A program made the position numbers and the translations under genes. A stretch of 48,279 bases of DNA from assembly GCF_001047075.2 (NCBI RefSeq), contig NZ_DF968001.1:84939-133217 (forward strand), in the 5' to 3' direction. The stretch is from Fructobacillus ficulneus. GTDB taxonomy: Bacteria > Bacillota > Bacilli > Lactobacillales > Lactobacillaceae. The notes beneath the pieces are model-generated. The model had not been told where the DNA came from. It saw only the letters and a list, made by a program, of their open reading frames with translations, and made no database searches. How positions within the stretch are numbered: the first letter of the stretch is position 1; every line of letters starts with the position of its first letter. Of this stretch, positions 1 through 6,202 are shown piece after piece.

Positions 1-458
1 GAAAATTCATCACCTGGATAATCACGAATCATGTCCTGCCAGACCTCAGCTTCGATTTGTTGGGTATCATACTTTTCCTGCATCATATAAAGGTTTTGTA
101 ACCAGTACCGTCGATCATGAAAACCAGCAAATAAATTCTGTCCATCAGGTAAGGTCACGACACCGTCTTGATTCTGAGTGTAAGAAACCGGTTGGTCCCA
201 ATCGAAGGCAATATCATTGATTAGCTTTTGATGGGACTTTTCTGTCACTCGATAGCCACGCCGCCCCATCTCGTCTTTAACAAGTTGAATATAGACCTGT
301 AAATGCTCAATCGGATAATCATTCAACCGATTAACAGTTGCATGGTTAACTTGACCATGTTTCGCAATTGCGCCCGTAATGGCCAAGCACTCACGCCACT
401 GACCAAGAATATGGTTGCGCGATAAATCTTTGATCAACTGATAGTGCCATAACCGCAT
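1..458 (-). CDS. Pyrimidine-dimer glycosylase-like (Pyr_excise/TIGR02328-type) protein, partial
   Basis: The C-terminal end runs off the left edge of the window; about 152 residues are visible. The N-terminus begins MRLWHYQLIKDLSRNH, followed by LGQWRECLAI and later YPIEH and MGRRGYRVTEK. This opening (MRLWH, LL/ILGQ.RECxA) is what I associate with the Pyr_excise (T4 endonuclease V-like) and TIGR02328 families. Biochemical activity of these bacterial members is not well established, so repair of UV dimers is inference. The start at 458 follows GAGGGAAACAA, an acceptable ribosome site. It lies leftward, about 100 bases beyond the DUF308 gene in the same direction. Confidence 0.6.
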   Translation of the reverse strand, partial: MRLWHYQLIKDLSRNHILGQWRECLAITGAIAKHGQVNHATVNRLNDYPIEHLQVYIQLVKDEMGRRGYRVTEKSHQKLINDIAFDWDQPVSYTQNQDGVVTLPDGQNLFAGFHDRRYWLQNLYMMQEKYDTQQIEAEVWQDMIRDYPGDEF

Positions 459-556
459 TTGTTTCCCTCATTTGCAACTTGAATTCAAGTTAGCGCTTAA
501 TGGTTGCAGGACATCAAGGCACTCGTTAATTTGATAGGATTTTATCCTAACTAGTC

Positions 557-1093
557 TTACTTACCAATCGTAAAGTAGTGGACCAACTTGAAGATTCCCA
601 CGATTAGCAACATAACTCCTAAGAACATCCAAACTAAGAGTCCACCAACAAAGGGACTAAAAATCAAAGACATTCCGGCTAAGGCACTGATTAAGGCTGA
701 AATAAAGTGCCAGACGTGGTTGCCGCCCAAGCGGTTAACAACAACGATTTGAATAATTCCTTCAACTAACCAGGTAATTCCGGTCAAAACGCCGACAACC
801 AACAATAATGAGAATGATGCAGCTTCCATGTCGATGAAAACAAATAATCCAGCGACCAAATAAAGAATTGCAACCAAAACATCATAAAGCTTAGTACTCT
901 TCTTTGTTTCACTACCATTCAAGGCAAAGAGTAACTTAACTCCTCCAAGAATCAATAACGCTACTCCGATTATGCTGGCCAAAAGTTTAACGCTGGCCCC
1001 TGGCCAGAATACGATAAAGGCCCCAATCAATGTTGAAATCAGTCCATCAAAACCAACTGTTCGCTTCATCTTCATTGCAAAATCATCTTGCAT
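557..1093 (-). CDS. DUF308/HdeD-like membrane protein
   Basis: A 178-residue very hydrophobic protein with about six membrane segments in two sets of three, typical of the DUF308/HdeD family (acid-resistance membrane proteins in enterobacteria; role unknown in lactobacilli). Recognisable parts are GLISTLIGAFIVFWPG near the N-terminus and GMSLIFSPFVGGLLVWMFLGV near the C-terminus. The start is preceded by AAGGAGAGAG. It is the last ordinary host gene before the AT-rich island. Specific function cannot be told from sequence. Confidence 0.75.
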   Translation of the reverse strand: MQDDFAMKMKRTVGFDGLISTLIGAFIVFWPGASVKLLASIIGVALLILGGVKLLFALNGSETKKSTKLYDVLVAILYLVAGLFVFIDMEAASFSLLLVVGVLTGITWLVEGIIQIVVVNRLGGNHVWHFISALISALAGMSLIFSPFVGGLLVWMFLGVMLLIVGIFKLVHYFTIGK

Positions 1094-1216
1094 TTCACTC
1101 TCTCCTTTTGTTTCGTTTATTTATCAATTATAACCTAAATGTGAAATAAATGACAAGTAATTTGTAATGAGAATAAAGATGACTCTACTTAGGTATGGAA
1201 AAAAGCCATAGAATGA

Positions 1217-1246
1217 TCAAAAAAGCACTCAAAATTTGAGTGCTTG
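1217..1246 (-). terminator. Intrinsic terminator of the toxin-antitoxin-chaperone operon
   Basis: On the minus strand a perfect 7-bp stem AGCACTC/GAGTGCT with a short A/T loop is followed by a run of six T. It lies about 75 bases past the SecB-like stop codon. The same stem core recurs at 3645-3674. A second hairpin (GAATTTGG/CCAAATTC) lies at 1258-1282, between this terminator and the gene. Confidence 0.75.
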
Positions 1247-1322
1247 CTATGAATCCCGAATTTGGTTATCCAAATTCCGAGGTTCAAGTCAAAAATTTAA
1301 TTGGTCTTTAAAAATAATTACT

Positions 1323-1733
1323 TTATTCGACATCGGTTATATTTTCAATATTAGGATTTATATCATTGATGATAATAGGTATATTACCACCAATTTCTGA
1401 AATAGATTTAATTAGTGCTTGAATATTGCTCATAATCGTACCGTAACCTTGATCCATCACAAATTTTTCAGTAACATTTTCAATATCGCCTTTAATTTTA
1501 AAGAAGAATCTCACTGAAAAAGATAAAGTACGAAACATTTCTTCGTTTACTTTAGTTTCTACACCAACATCAATATTGATTATAGCTTCATCCCATGGCC
1601 CCTTATCTGGAAACCCAACTTTAGCATTAATCAAAGAAATTTTGACTTTCTCGTGGTTTTCAAAACTTTTATCAGGATTGAAATTATAATTAATGTTATA
1701 AACCCTATTTTTAGAATACAAAAGTCTTGTCAT
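1323..1733 (-). CDS. SecB-like chaperone, third gene of a TAC (CmdTAC-like) system
   Basis: 136 residues. The C-terminal third reads GYGTIMSNIQALIKSIS then GGNIPIIINDINPNIENI. This matches the SecB fold pattern: a long helix starting with a small residue and ILFPYIR-like spacing, then a Pro-Ile/Leu-rich strand and an 'INxxxL' tail. Preceding alternating strands (AIINIDVGVET, LSFSVRFFFKIKG) also fit. Canonical SecB is generally missing from Firmicutes; SecB-like proteins there are often solitary chaperones that stabilise an antitoxin. The gene overlaps the upstream antitoxin-like gene by 23 bases, so the two should be translationally coupled. The ATG at 1733 follows GAAGGGAAAG. The family call is by pattern, not by search. 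Confidence 0.65.
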   Translation of the reverse strand: MTRLLYSKNRVYNINYNFNPDKSFENHEKVKISLINAKVGFPDKGPWDEAIINIDVGVETKVNEEMFRTLSFSVRFFFKIKGDIENVTEKFVMDQGYGTIMSNIQALIKSISEIGGNIPIIINDINPNIENITDVE

Positions 1734-2109
1734 CTACTTTCCCTTCTTCAAAATTCCAAACCTCTTGATTGCTTTCGAATCTAAAATTAATAGGCCGTAA
1801 AATAAGATTTTTTATATTCAGAAAATTATAACTATTTTCAAAAAAATAATCATAGTTATTAATTTCTATCTTTTCTTGTGTATAAAAAGTATTTTTTGAT
1901 AATAAAAACTTGGTCTTATTATTCAATTGTCCTGATAACATTGATATATTTGAATCTCTGGGAAAATACAAAGTGAATCTTGACTCAGAATCATTATCTT
2001 CGTCAATTTTACGTATTTCTTCGTCTAATTGATTTAAAATGTTATCCAAATCGGCTTGGTTCAATTTTGCTATTGAGTGTTCAAACTCTTTTAATGTTGG
2101 TAATTTCAT
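1711..2109 (-). CDS. Putative antitoxin of a TAC (CmdTAC-like) system
   Basis: 132 residues. An N-terminal helical segment (LKEFEHSIAKLNQADLDNIL) is followed by a charged coil and a C-terminal tail rich in aromatic and hydrophobic residues (NFRFESNQEVWNFEEG, ending DKTFVF). In known TAC systems the antitoxin's C-terminal extension is the chaperone-addiction segment bound by the SecB-like partner; this tail would suit that role, but that is inference. It is flanked by a putative ADP-ribosyltransferase upstream (12-base gap) and a SecB-like gene downstream (overlap), the toxin-antitoxin-chaperone order. The ATG follows AGGAGGAAAT. By itself I do not recognise the sequence. Confidence 0.5.
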   Translation of the reverse strand: MKLPTLKEFEHSIAKLNQADLDNILNQLDEEIRKIDEDNDSESRFTLYFPRDSNISMLSGQLNNKTKFLLSKNTFYTQEKIEINNYDYFFENSYNFLNIKNLILRPINFRFESNQEVWNFEEGKVDDKTFVF

Positions 2110-2121
2110 ATTTCCTCCTAA

Positions 2122-2706
2122 CTACTTTGTTGATATATCTATTTTTTTCTTTGTCCCTTTAACAGCAAAGTCATCATGTTTAAACAGATAAATTGTTTTC
2201 ACTTGTGCTGTCAAATGGGGAAATGTTGTTAATTTTTCGTCAATCAGCTGTTTTTCATTATTCCTGATTTTAGTTTTACCATACATTCCACTACCCCGAA
2301 TCACAGAAAACGAAAAATCAAATAATTCAGGCTTCAATTCTATCATTTTATACAGGGCGTTTAACAGCGCCCCGAAATGTTTTTCAATATCAGCAGTACT
2401 TGATCGCATTTTACCGATAAAATCAACGTAGCCAAGAATCTTTGATAAAGTTTCAGTATCTGTTAAATCCAGCAATTCTTCCTCTAAAAAATTTTGTTGA
2501 ACTTGAACACCGGCAAAATTTTTTGATGGAAATTTCTTTGCTTTAATTCGATACCAGTAATTCATATTAGCCCTATTATCCCAAAAATACATACCGGATC
2601 CAAGCCAATCACCATCTTCAAGAGATTTCAAAAAAATTTCGTCTTTGATATATTTATCAATCCTATCGTTAGTATCAATATGATATACCGGAATGGAATA
2701 CGTCAT
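2122..2706 (-). CDS. Putative ADP-ribosyltransferase toxin, first gene of a TAC (CmdTAC-like) system
   Basis: About 194 residues. The N-terminus has IPVYHIDT, resembling the first catalytic motif (Tyr-His) of the H-Y-E class of ADP-ribosyltransferase folds. DGDWLGSGMYFWDN at about residues 32-45 resembles the second motif (G-x-Y-F) of PARP-like and related bacterial toxins. Near the C-terminus LTAQVKTIYLFK could supply the third catalytic position with Gln. In E. coli CmdTAC the toxin is an mRNA ADP-ribosyltransferase blocking translation after phage capsid sensing; the same role here is inference from order and partners. GAGGG is 7-8 bases from ATG 2706, but an ATG at 2712 is also possible. 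Confidence 0.55.
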   Translation of the reverse strand: MTYSIPVYHIDTNDRIDKYIKDEIFLKSLEDGDWLGSGMYFWDNRANMNYWYRIKAKKFPSKNFAGVQVQQNFLEEELLDLTDTETLSKILGYVDFIGKMRSSTADIEKHFGALLNALYKMIELKPELFDFSFSVIRGSGMYGKTKIRNNEKQLIDEKLTTFPHLTAQVKTIYLFKHDDFAVKGTKKKIDISTK

Positions 2707-2784
2707 TTTCATTCCCTCTTAATTTAACTTAACAATTAATTTTGTAAATGCAATCTTAACCAGTCGTATATTCATCTACCTATG

Positions 2785-2819
2785 ATTTTAATATTTTTCA
2801 ATATATTGTCAATATATTA
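2785..2819 (-). promoter_or_regulatory. Promoter and tandem-palindrome operator of the TAC operon
   Basis: On the minus strand TTGACA (2807-2812), 16-base spacer, TAAAAT (2785-2790). The -35 element is embedded in two adjacent copies of CAATATATTG (2799-2808 exact; 2810-2819 with one mismatch), each a perfect or near-perfect 10-bp palindrome with an 11-base period. Such tandem sites over a -35 are typical of autoregulated toxin-antitoxin operons. Confidence 0.6.
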
Positions 2820-2937
2820 AATTGTTTTTACACTATTGAGACCGAAATCATTGATTTAACTAAAATATCCATTAACTTAAAATTAACTACAATTATGACG
2901 TTTATCGACCTTCTGATATGCTTTAATTATTTAGAAT

Positions 2938-3289
2938 ATGGAGAATATCGTGCTTACCAAAAATGCTGAACTACTTCTTAAAAGTTTTATAAATAATAAC
3001 TTTGACCCCATTAACCCCCATGTTTCTTATTTTTCTGAAGGTGAAATATTTAGTAAATCTCCTATCAAAGGAGAAAAGAGAACAGAAATTGCATTATCAG
3101 AACTGACAGACGCAAAATACATAGAAAAAATGACGGCTGTATACTGTATAACCACTTCTGGATCAACATATTTTGATTTAAAAAAAGATCAATTTTAACA
3201 ATAAAATCGTCTGGAATATTGTCGTTCCATCAGTCCTTGGTCTTATAGGAGGCATGTTACCCACACTAATTATGTGGCTAATAAAATAG
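2938..3289 (+). pseudogene. Small winged-helix-like protein with C-terminal membrane anchor, frameshifted at an A7 tract
   Basis: The first frame gives 86 residues (MENIVLTKNAELLLKSFINN..., ending DLKKDQF), with helix and wing-like pattern (LSELTDAKYIEKM, YCITTSGSTYFDL) typical of small winged-helix proteins. It stops at 3196-3198. Immediately after, the next frame encodes IVWNIVVPSVLGLIGGMLPT then LIMWLIK and a stop at 3287-3289, a clear membrane segment. Removing one A from the A7 run at 3180-3186 joins the two frames into a 116-residue protein. This could be a phase-variable or recently broken gene, or a slippage site. It is divergent from the TAC operon. Function unknown. Confidence 0.55.
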
Positions 3290-3332
3290 AAATAGATTCA
3301 TCAAAAATCAAATGGAATAATGCTACAAAATA

Positions 3333-3521
3333 TCAACACTTTGCATGATATGTTATTTCTTCAATATCACTTTTTTCAATTTCTTCGTAACCAGTCGGTT
3401 CATCGCCAAGATTATTATCAGCCACAAATTCAGCAAGATAAAAACCATTACTAAGAACATTTGCGATTACTGTTGTTCGCCCATCTTTTAAGCGAACAAC
3501 ATCATTTTCATGGATTATCAT
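3333..3521 (-). CDS. Small immunity-like protein, paralogue of the 3680-3850 product
   Basis: 62 residues starting MIIHENDVVRLKDGRTTVI, matching MIFKQYDYVELNDGRKMVIV of the neighbouring gene. Both have the compact beta-rich look of small SH3-like proteins found as immunity partners of polymorphic toxins. The ATG follows AAAGGACG. It sits downstream of its paralogue in the same direction, separated by 158 bases holding a 13-bp perfect hairpin. Role as immunity is inference from the toxin-like fragment upstream. Confidence 0.6.
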   Translation of the reverse strand: MIIHENDVVRLKDGRTTVIANVLSNGFYLAEFVADNNLGDEPTGYEEIEKSDIEEITYHAKC

Positions 3522-3644
3522 TAACTTCGTCCTTTCATATCAATATAGATACTAGTCAACCTAAAATCCTACGGCCCAAGAATCCAACCTGTCTTTATAG
3601 GTTGATGCGGTGGCTGAGAACGTCATTTTTTCGATTTCCGATAG

Positions 3645-3674
3645 AACAAGCACTCACAAACGTGAGTGCTTGTT
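3645..3674 (-). terminator. 13-bp perfect hairpin between the two immunity-like genes
   Basis: Inverted repeat AACAAGCACTCAC / GTGAGTGCTTGTT with a four-base loop. No long T-run follows on either strand, so termination may be weak. The core stem AGCACTCA/TGAGTGCT is shared with the terminator at 1217-1246. Confidence 0.45.
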
Positions 3675-3679
3675 AGTTA

Positions 3680-3850
3680 TTAAGAAATAACTCGGATAAC
3701 ATCTCTAATAGCAACAATCGCTAAATCTAGTGTATTACCATCATTATCCATGACTTCTCCAACATAGTGATCTTTGTCAGCCAAAGGTTCAACTATCACC
3801 ATCTTACGGCCATCATTTAATTCAACATAATCATATTGTTTAAAAATCAT
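3680..3850 (-). CDS. Small immunity-like protein
   Basis: 56 residues from the ATG at 3850 (MIFKQYDYVELNDGRKMVIV...). I prefer this start to an upstream one because the preceding toxin-like reading frame ends at 3852, one base away, the tight toxin-immunity spacing, and GGATGG lies just upstream. Beta-rich, acidic, ending IRDVIRVIS. It is homologous to the 3333-3521 product. Probable immunity protein by context only. Confidence 0.6.
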   Translation of the reverse strand: MIFKQYDYVELNDGRKMVIVEPLADKDHYVGEVMDNDGNTLDLAIVAIRDVIRVIS

Positions 3851-3851
3851 A

Positions 3852-4001
3852 CTAACCATCCTTTTTGGTATTAATATATGCACTAGTAAGTCTCAGTCCA
3901 TCATCGTCTAATATCCAGCCAGTTGTTACAATCCTTTGTTCACCATTTATTCCTTTGATGAAAATTCGTTGTTCATAGCTTGCACCCGAAAGTTGTATAT
4001 C
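3852..4001 (-). pseudogene. C-terminal remnant of a toxin-like (DUF6883-like) domain
   Basis: An open frame of 49 residues (DIQLSGASYEQRIFIKGING... then RIVTTGWILDDDGLRLTSAY) without a start codon; the in-frame codon upstream is a TGA stop at 4002-4004. The pattern 'beta strand, NG, strand, TxWxxDxxxxRLTSAY' resembles the DUF6883-type domain often at the C-terminus of secreted polymorphic toxins. Its stop is one base from the start of a small immunity-like gene. The rest of the toxin is absent; the sequence upstream holds a small RNA. Domain name is a low-confidence guess; the truncated reading frame is seen directly. Confidence 0.45.
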
Positions 4002-4055
4002 TCACGGAATATGAGTCCATTTCACGTAGCAAGAACGCTGCAAAAAATATCAAAT

Positions 4056-4153
4056 AAAAAAAGATAACCCCGGGAGCAAAGGAATTCTTAGTTAGCAACG
4101 CCAACCTACTCGCATCCGCGAACCCAGCTTTATCCCTCTCAAGTTATCTGACG
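4056..4153 (-). ncRNA. Unidentified structured small RNA of about 98 nt
   Basis: A consensus promoter lies just upstream, no open frame of note is present, and the 3' end is an intrinsic terminator: GATAAC pairs with GTTATC, followed by seven T. Inside, GGGA/TCCC and AAAG/CTTT extend the closing stem, and two hairpins follow: TCGC-GGAT-GCGA and GTTGGC-GTT-GCTAAC. The result is a branched, tRNA-sized fold. It lacks the conserved core of SRP RNA, tmRNA, RNase P or T-box leaders. Its role is unknown; the immunity-like genes lie downstream on the same strand. Confidence 0.55.
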
Positions 4154-4158
4154 CCTAA

Positions 4159-4187
4159 AGTATAAAATATTATTATTTTTATTGCAA
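4159..4187 (-). promoter_or_regulatory. Promoter of the small RNA
   Basis: Minus-strand TTGCAA (4182-4187), exactly 17-base A/T spacer, TATACT (4159-4164). The predicted start is about position 4152-4155. Confidence 0.65.
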
Positions 4188-4230
4188 CTAGTGTGGAGGA
4201 TGTCTAAAAAAACAATTCAATAAACCACAG

Positions 4231-4275
4231 AAAAACCGCTCTACACCAGGCCTTCACCCGGTATAAAGCGGTTTT
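4231..4275 (-). terminator. Original host terminator of tRNA-Thr, displaced to the left prophage end
   Basis: Stem AAAAACCGCT / AGCGGTTTT around CTACACC...GGTATAA. A near copy lies at 36159-36205 directly behind the intact tRNA-Thr. Since chromosome left of attL was originally behind the tRNA, this copy is most simply the host one. Confidence 0.65.
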
Positions 4276-4300
4276 ACTTGTATTAACGTTTTTATGCAAA

Positions 4301-4314
4301 ATGCCGACTAGCGG
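4301..4314. repeat. attL core of the prophage
   Basis: ATGCCGACTAGCGG, identical to 36230-36243 inside the 3' end of tRNA-Thr. Similarity continues to the left (GCAAA before both). Only the last 13 tRNA bases are duplicated here, so this is the truncated copy. Confidence 0.85.
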
Positions 4315-4346
4315 TATTGAAAATGTACATTTATCAGTGTTTTAAC

Positions 4347-4372
4347 AAAAATACGTGTAAATACCGTGCATT
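4347..4372. promoter_or_regulatory. Candidate integrase arm-type sites, left end
   Basis: TACGTGTAAA and ACCGTGCA lie in tandem about 40 bases inside attL. The same two motifs appear inside the other end (36068-36110). Paired short repeats flanking the core are expected of a tyrosine-integrase attP. Confidence 0.45.
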
Positions 4373-4796
4373 ATAATTCATCAATCATTTGTTGACTTGG
4401 TTCAACCATATTGTTGACCAAATCACCGATTTCATAAATGGTTTGATTATCGTGCATCACTTTATCAAATTCATGATACAAATAATTGAACATCAACTTG
4501 TCGTCAGTGTTTGGTGATTCCTTGTATAAGTCCAATTGACTTTCAAGAATTTCTTTAAATTCCAATCGGAACACTTTCTTGATGACATCGTAATTTGCTG
4601 GCAGTTCAACATCGTTGATTCTTTTGTCGTATAGGTCAGATAGTTTTTGAGCCGTTTCAAGTGTCATATTTTCAATTGGACGTGTGCCATTCATAAATTT
4701 ACTAATTGAAGACTGGTTGACACCTGTTTCCTTAGCGATAGCATATCCACTTAATCCGCTATTGAATAGTATTTCAATTTTTTGTTTAATTTCCAT
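4371..4796 (-). CDS. XRE-type DNA-binding protein at the attL end of the prophage
   Basis: 141 residues from the ATG at 4796, preceded by GGGGATT. Residues 1-50 form a helix-turn-helix (LSGYAIAKETGVNQSSISKF then GTRPIENMTLETAQKLSDLY). The remainder is acidic and helical (EFKEILESQLDLY, YHEFDKVMHDNQ). It is the last gene before attL, downstream of the lysis cassette, where lysogenic-conversion genes usually sit. The regulator target is unknown. Confidence 0.7.
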   Translation of the reverse strand: MEIKQKIEILFNSGLSGYAIAKETGVNQSSISKFMNGTRPIENMTLETAQKLSDLYDKRINDVELPANYDVIKKVFRLEFKEILESQLDLYKESPNTDDKLMFNYLYHEFDKVMHDNQTIYEIGDLVNNMVEPSQQMIDEL

Positions 4797-4810
4797 AGTA
4801 ATCCCCAAAT

Positions 4811-4829
4811 AAAAAAGCCCTAAGGCTTT
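4811..4829 (-). terminator. Terminator between the two attL-end genes
   Basis: Minus-strand AAAGCC-TTAG-GGCTTT followed by further T, ending just before the ribosome site of the XRE gene and overlapping the end of the upstream small gene. Confidence 0.55.
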
Positions 4830-5022
4830 AGACCATGCTACATACCATCATGTCTAGTGTATGAAACAATTCATCGTCTGATACTTGACGGCGACCACAG
4901 TCGCGCCAAATCTTCATTTCACATCCATCAAGCATCATCAATTCTTCACCTTCATAAGTGGCACGAATTAAATCCTTAATTCTTTCAGGTGTAACTGTCT
5001 TCAACACGTATCGTTCGTTCAT
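4828..5022 (-). CDS. Small hypothetical prophage protein
   Basis: 64 residues from ATG 5022 (MNERYVLKTVTPERIKDLI...). I chose this start because GAAAGAGGAAA precedes it and a consensus promoter lies immediately upstream; a longer frame would cross that promoter. The protein contains GEELMMLDGCEMKIWRDCGR. Family not recognised. It has its own promoter, so it may be expressed in the lysogen. Confidence 0.6.
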   Translation of the reverse strand: MNERYVLKTVTPERIKDLIRATYEGEELMMLDGCEMKIWRDCGRRQVSDDELFHTLDMMVCSMV

Positions 5023-5061
5023 AATATTTTCCTCTTTCTTTCTGTTCTTGACTATATGTAT

Positions 5062-5090
5062 AGTATAGTACATAAGTACTATAATGTAAA
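5062..5090 (-). promoter_or_regulatory. Promoter with perfect palindromic operator in its spacer
   Basis: TTTACA (5085-5090), 17-base spacer, TATACT (5062-5067). Between and overlapping them is TATAGTAC-N4-GTACTATA (5064-5071 and 5076-5083), an 8-bp perfect inverted repeat suited to a dimeric repressor such as the XRE protein downstream. Confidence 0.65.
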
Positions 5091-5129
5091 CACCTTTTGC
5101 GAAAGTTTTTTTATTTATTTTTAGGCAAC

Positions 5130-5157
5130 AAAAAAAGACCCGCACAATTGCAGGCCT
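5130..5157 (-). terminator. Terminator behind the lysis genes
   Basis: Minus-strand hairpin with a 9-pair stem including two G-T pairs (AGGCCTGCA / TGCGGGTCT) followed by seven T, about 70 bases after the amidase stop. Confidence 0.6.
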
Positions 5158-5224
5158 CATAGTCAAGAACTCTCGAAAAGAGTTATCTAAATTGTATCAT
5201 ATTTACGGGGCAATGCCCCATTGA

Positions 5225-6145
5225 TTACGCATGTTCCCAGAACTTCTTGGCATCGAACCAAATGATTCCATTACCGTCTAAGAAATCAATTCCGACTGCC
5301 CCGTTGTCACCAACATTTGGCAAATATTTGTCAATTGTTCCACGTTGATATTCAGCCTTGAAACGAACCGTTGCACCATCGTTGAACGACCGACCAGCGG
5401 GATCAGATAAATCATCCAACAATTTAGTTGGAATACCGTTATCTGTCCAGTCAAACGGGTCGGCAGTCAATTCATCAATTTCTGATTGGTAGATTCCGTT
5501 TTGCAATTCCGTGTGGTTGTTGACCATCGTGCCTTGCAAGACGAAACGGTCACCACCGTTCTTGAAGTTGTCGATGTAAGTCTTACCAGTTGAACTAGAT
5601 GCCGTTGGCTGTGAAGTTGATGTTGGTGCTGATTGTGATGGCACATAGTTACCGCCTGCATTGATGGCGTTTGCTCGGTCGGCAATTTCTTGCAACTTAC
5701 CACGCAATTGTCCAGGACATGCAGTTGAAGTGAAGTCAGAGTGTGGGAACAAGTTCTTGCCAGGTACAACTAGACCCAAACCGTAACGGTTAGCAATGTC
5801 TGCTACCAATTTAGCCGATGCTTCCACCGTTGCTTGTGCAATGTCATAAGTTGGTGCGCCGTTGATGTTACAATGTTCAATTCCAATTGATGTCAAGTTA
5901 GCATTCCAGTCACCAGCATGCCAAGCTGTATTATCTTCATCAACATATGCTCGAATTTCACCGTTCTTACCGATACCATAATGTGCTGAAGCCTGGCGAC
6001 TGTTCCAAATACCGGGAACTGAATCATAATCAGTAGTCGCCATGTGGTGGATTACAATTTTATTAATTGAGTTTCCCTGACGACCTGCCGTGTAATTAGG
6101 AAACGACTGAAATCCGTAAGGCGTTGCCAATCCTGATACTGTCAT
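5225..6145 (-). CDS. Phage endolysin, N-acetylmuramoyl-L-alanine amidase
   Basis: 306 residues from ATG 6145, which follows ATAGGAGGAAA. The Amidase_2 (zinc amidase) domain occupies about residues 15-160. Zinc ligand motifs are IVIHHMATT and the distal FPHSDFTSTACPG (His and Cys); TAWHAGDWN and IGIEHCN complete the active site region. A Ser/Thr/Gln-rich linker (about residues 170-190) leads to a C-terminal domain (FKNGGDRFVLQGTMVNN... FDAKKFWEHA), presumably the cell wall binding part, which I do not recognise by family. It cuts the amide bond between MurNAc and the stem peptide for lysis, reaching the wall through the neighbouring holin. Confidence 0.9.
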   Translation of the reverse strand: MTVSGLATPYGFQSFPNYTAGRQGNSINKIVIHHMATTDYDSVPGIWNSRQASAHYGIGKNGEIRAYVDEDNTAWHAGDWNANLTSIGIEHCNINGAPTYDIAQATVEASAKLVADIANRYGLGLVVPGKNLFPHSDFTSTACPGQLRGKLQEIADRANAINAGGNYVPSQSAPTSTSQPTASSSTGKTYIDNFKNGGDRFVLQGTMVNNHTELQNGIYQSEIDELTADPFDWTDNGIPTKLLDDLSDPAGRSFNDGATVRFKAEYQRGTIDKYLPNVGDNGAVGIDFLDGNGIIWFDAKKFWEHA

Positions 6146-6164
6146 GTGTTTTTTCCTCCTATAT

Positions 6165-6191
6165 AAAAAAGACATCCAATAAATGGATGTC
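6165..6191 (-). terminator. Intrinsic terminator between holin and endolysin
   Basis: GACATCC-TTTATT-type loop-GGATGTC followed by six T on the minus strand, placed between the holin stop (6203) and the amidase ribosome site. Endolysin transcription would then depend on read-through. Confidence 0.65.
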
Positions 6192-6202
6192 CTAGTGTTC
6201 AA

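Noticed and set aside
3461-3676. Rightward open frame over the immunity-like region
   Set aside because: No ribosome site, spans a perfect hairpin and overlaps a real gene.
4056-4153. SRP RNA, 6S RNA, tmRNA or T-box identity for the small RNA
   Set aside because: Conserved core motifs of each are missing and length is wrong for 6S and tmRNA.
5467-5769. Open frame within the amidase
   Set aside because: Alternate frame inside a well-supported zinc amidase; low complexity, no start signal.
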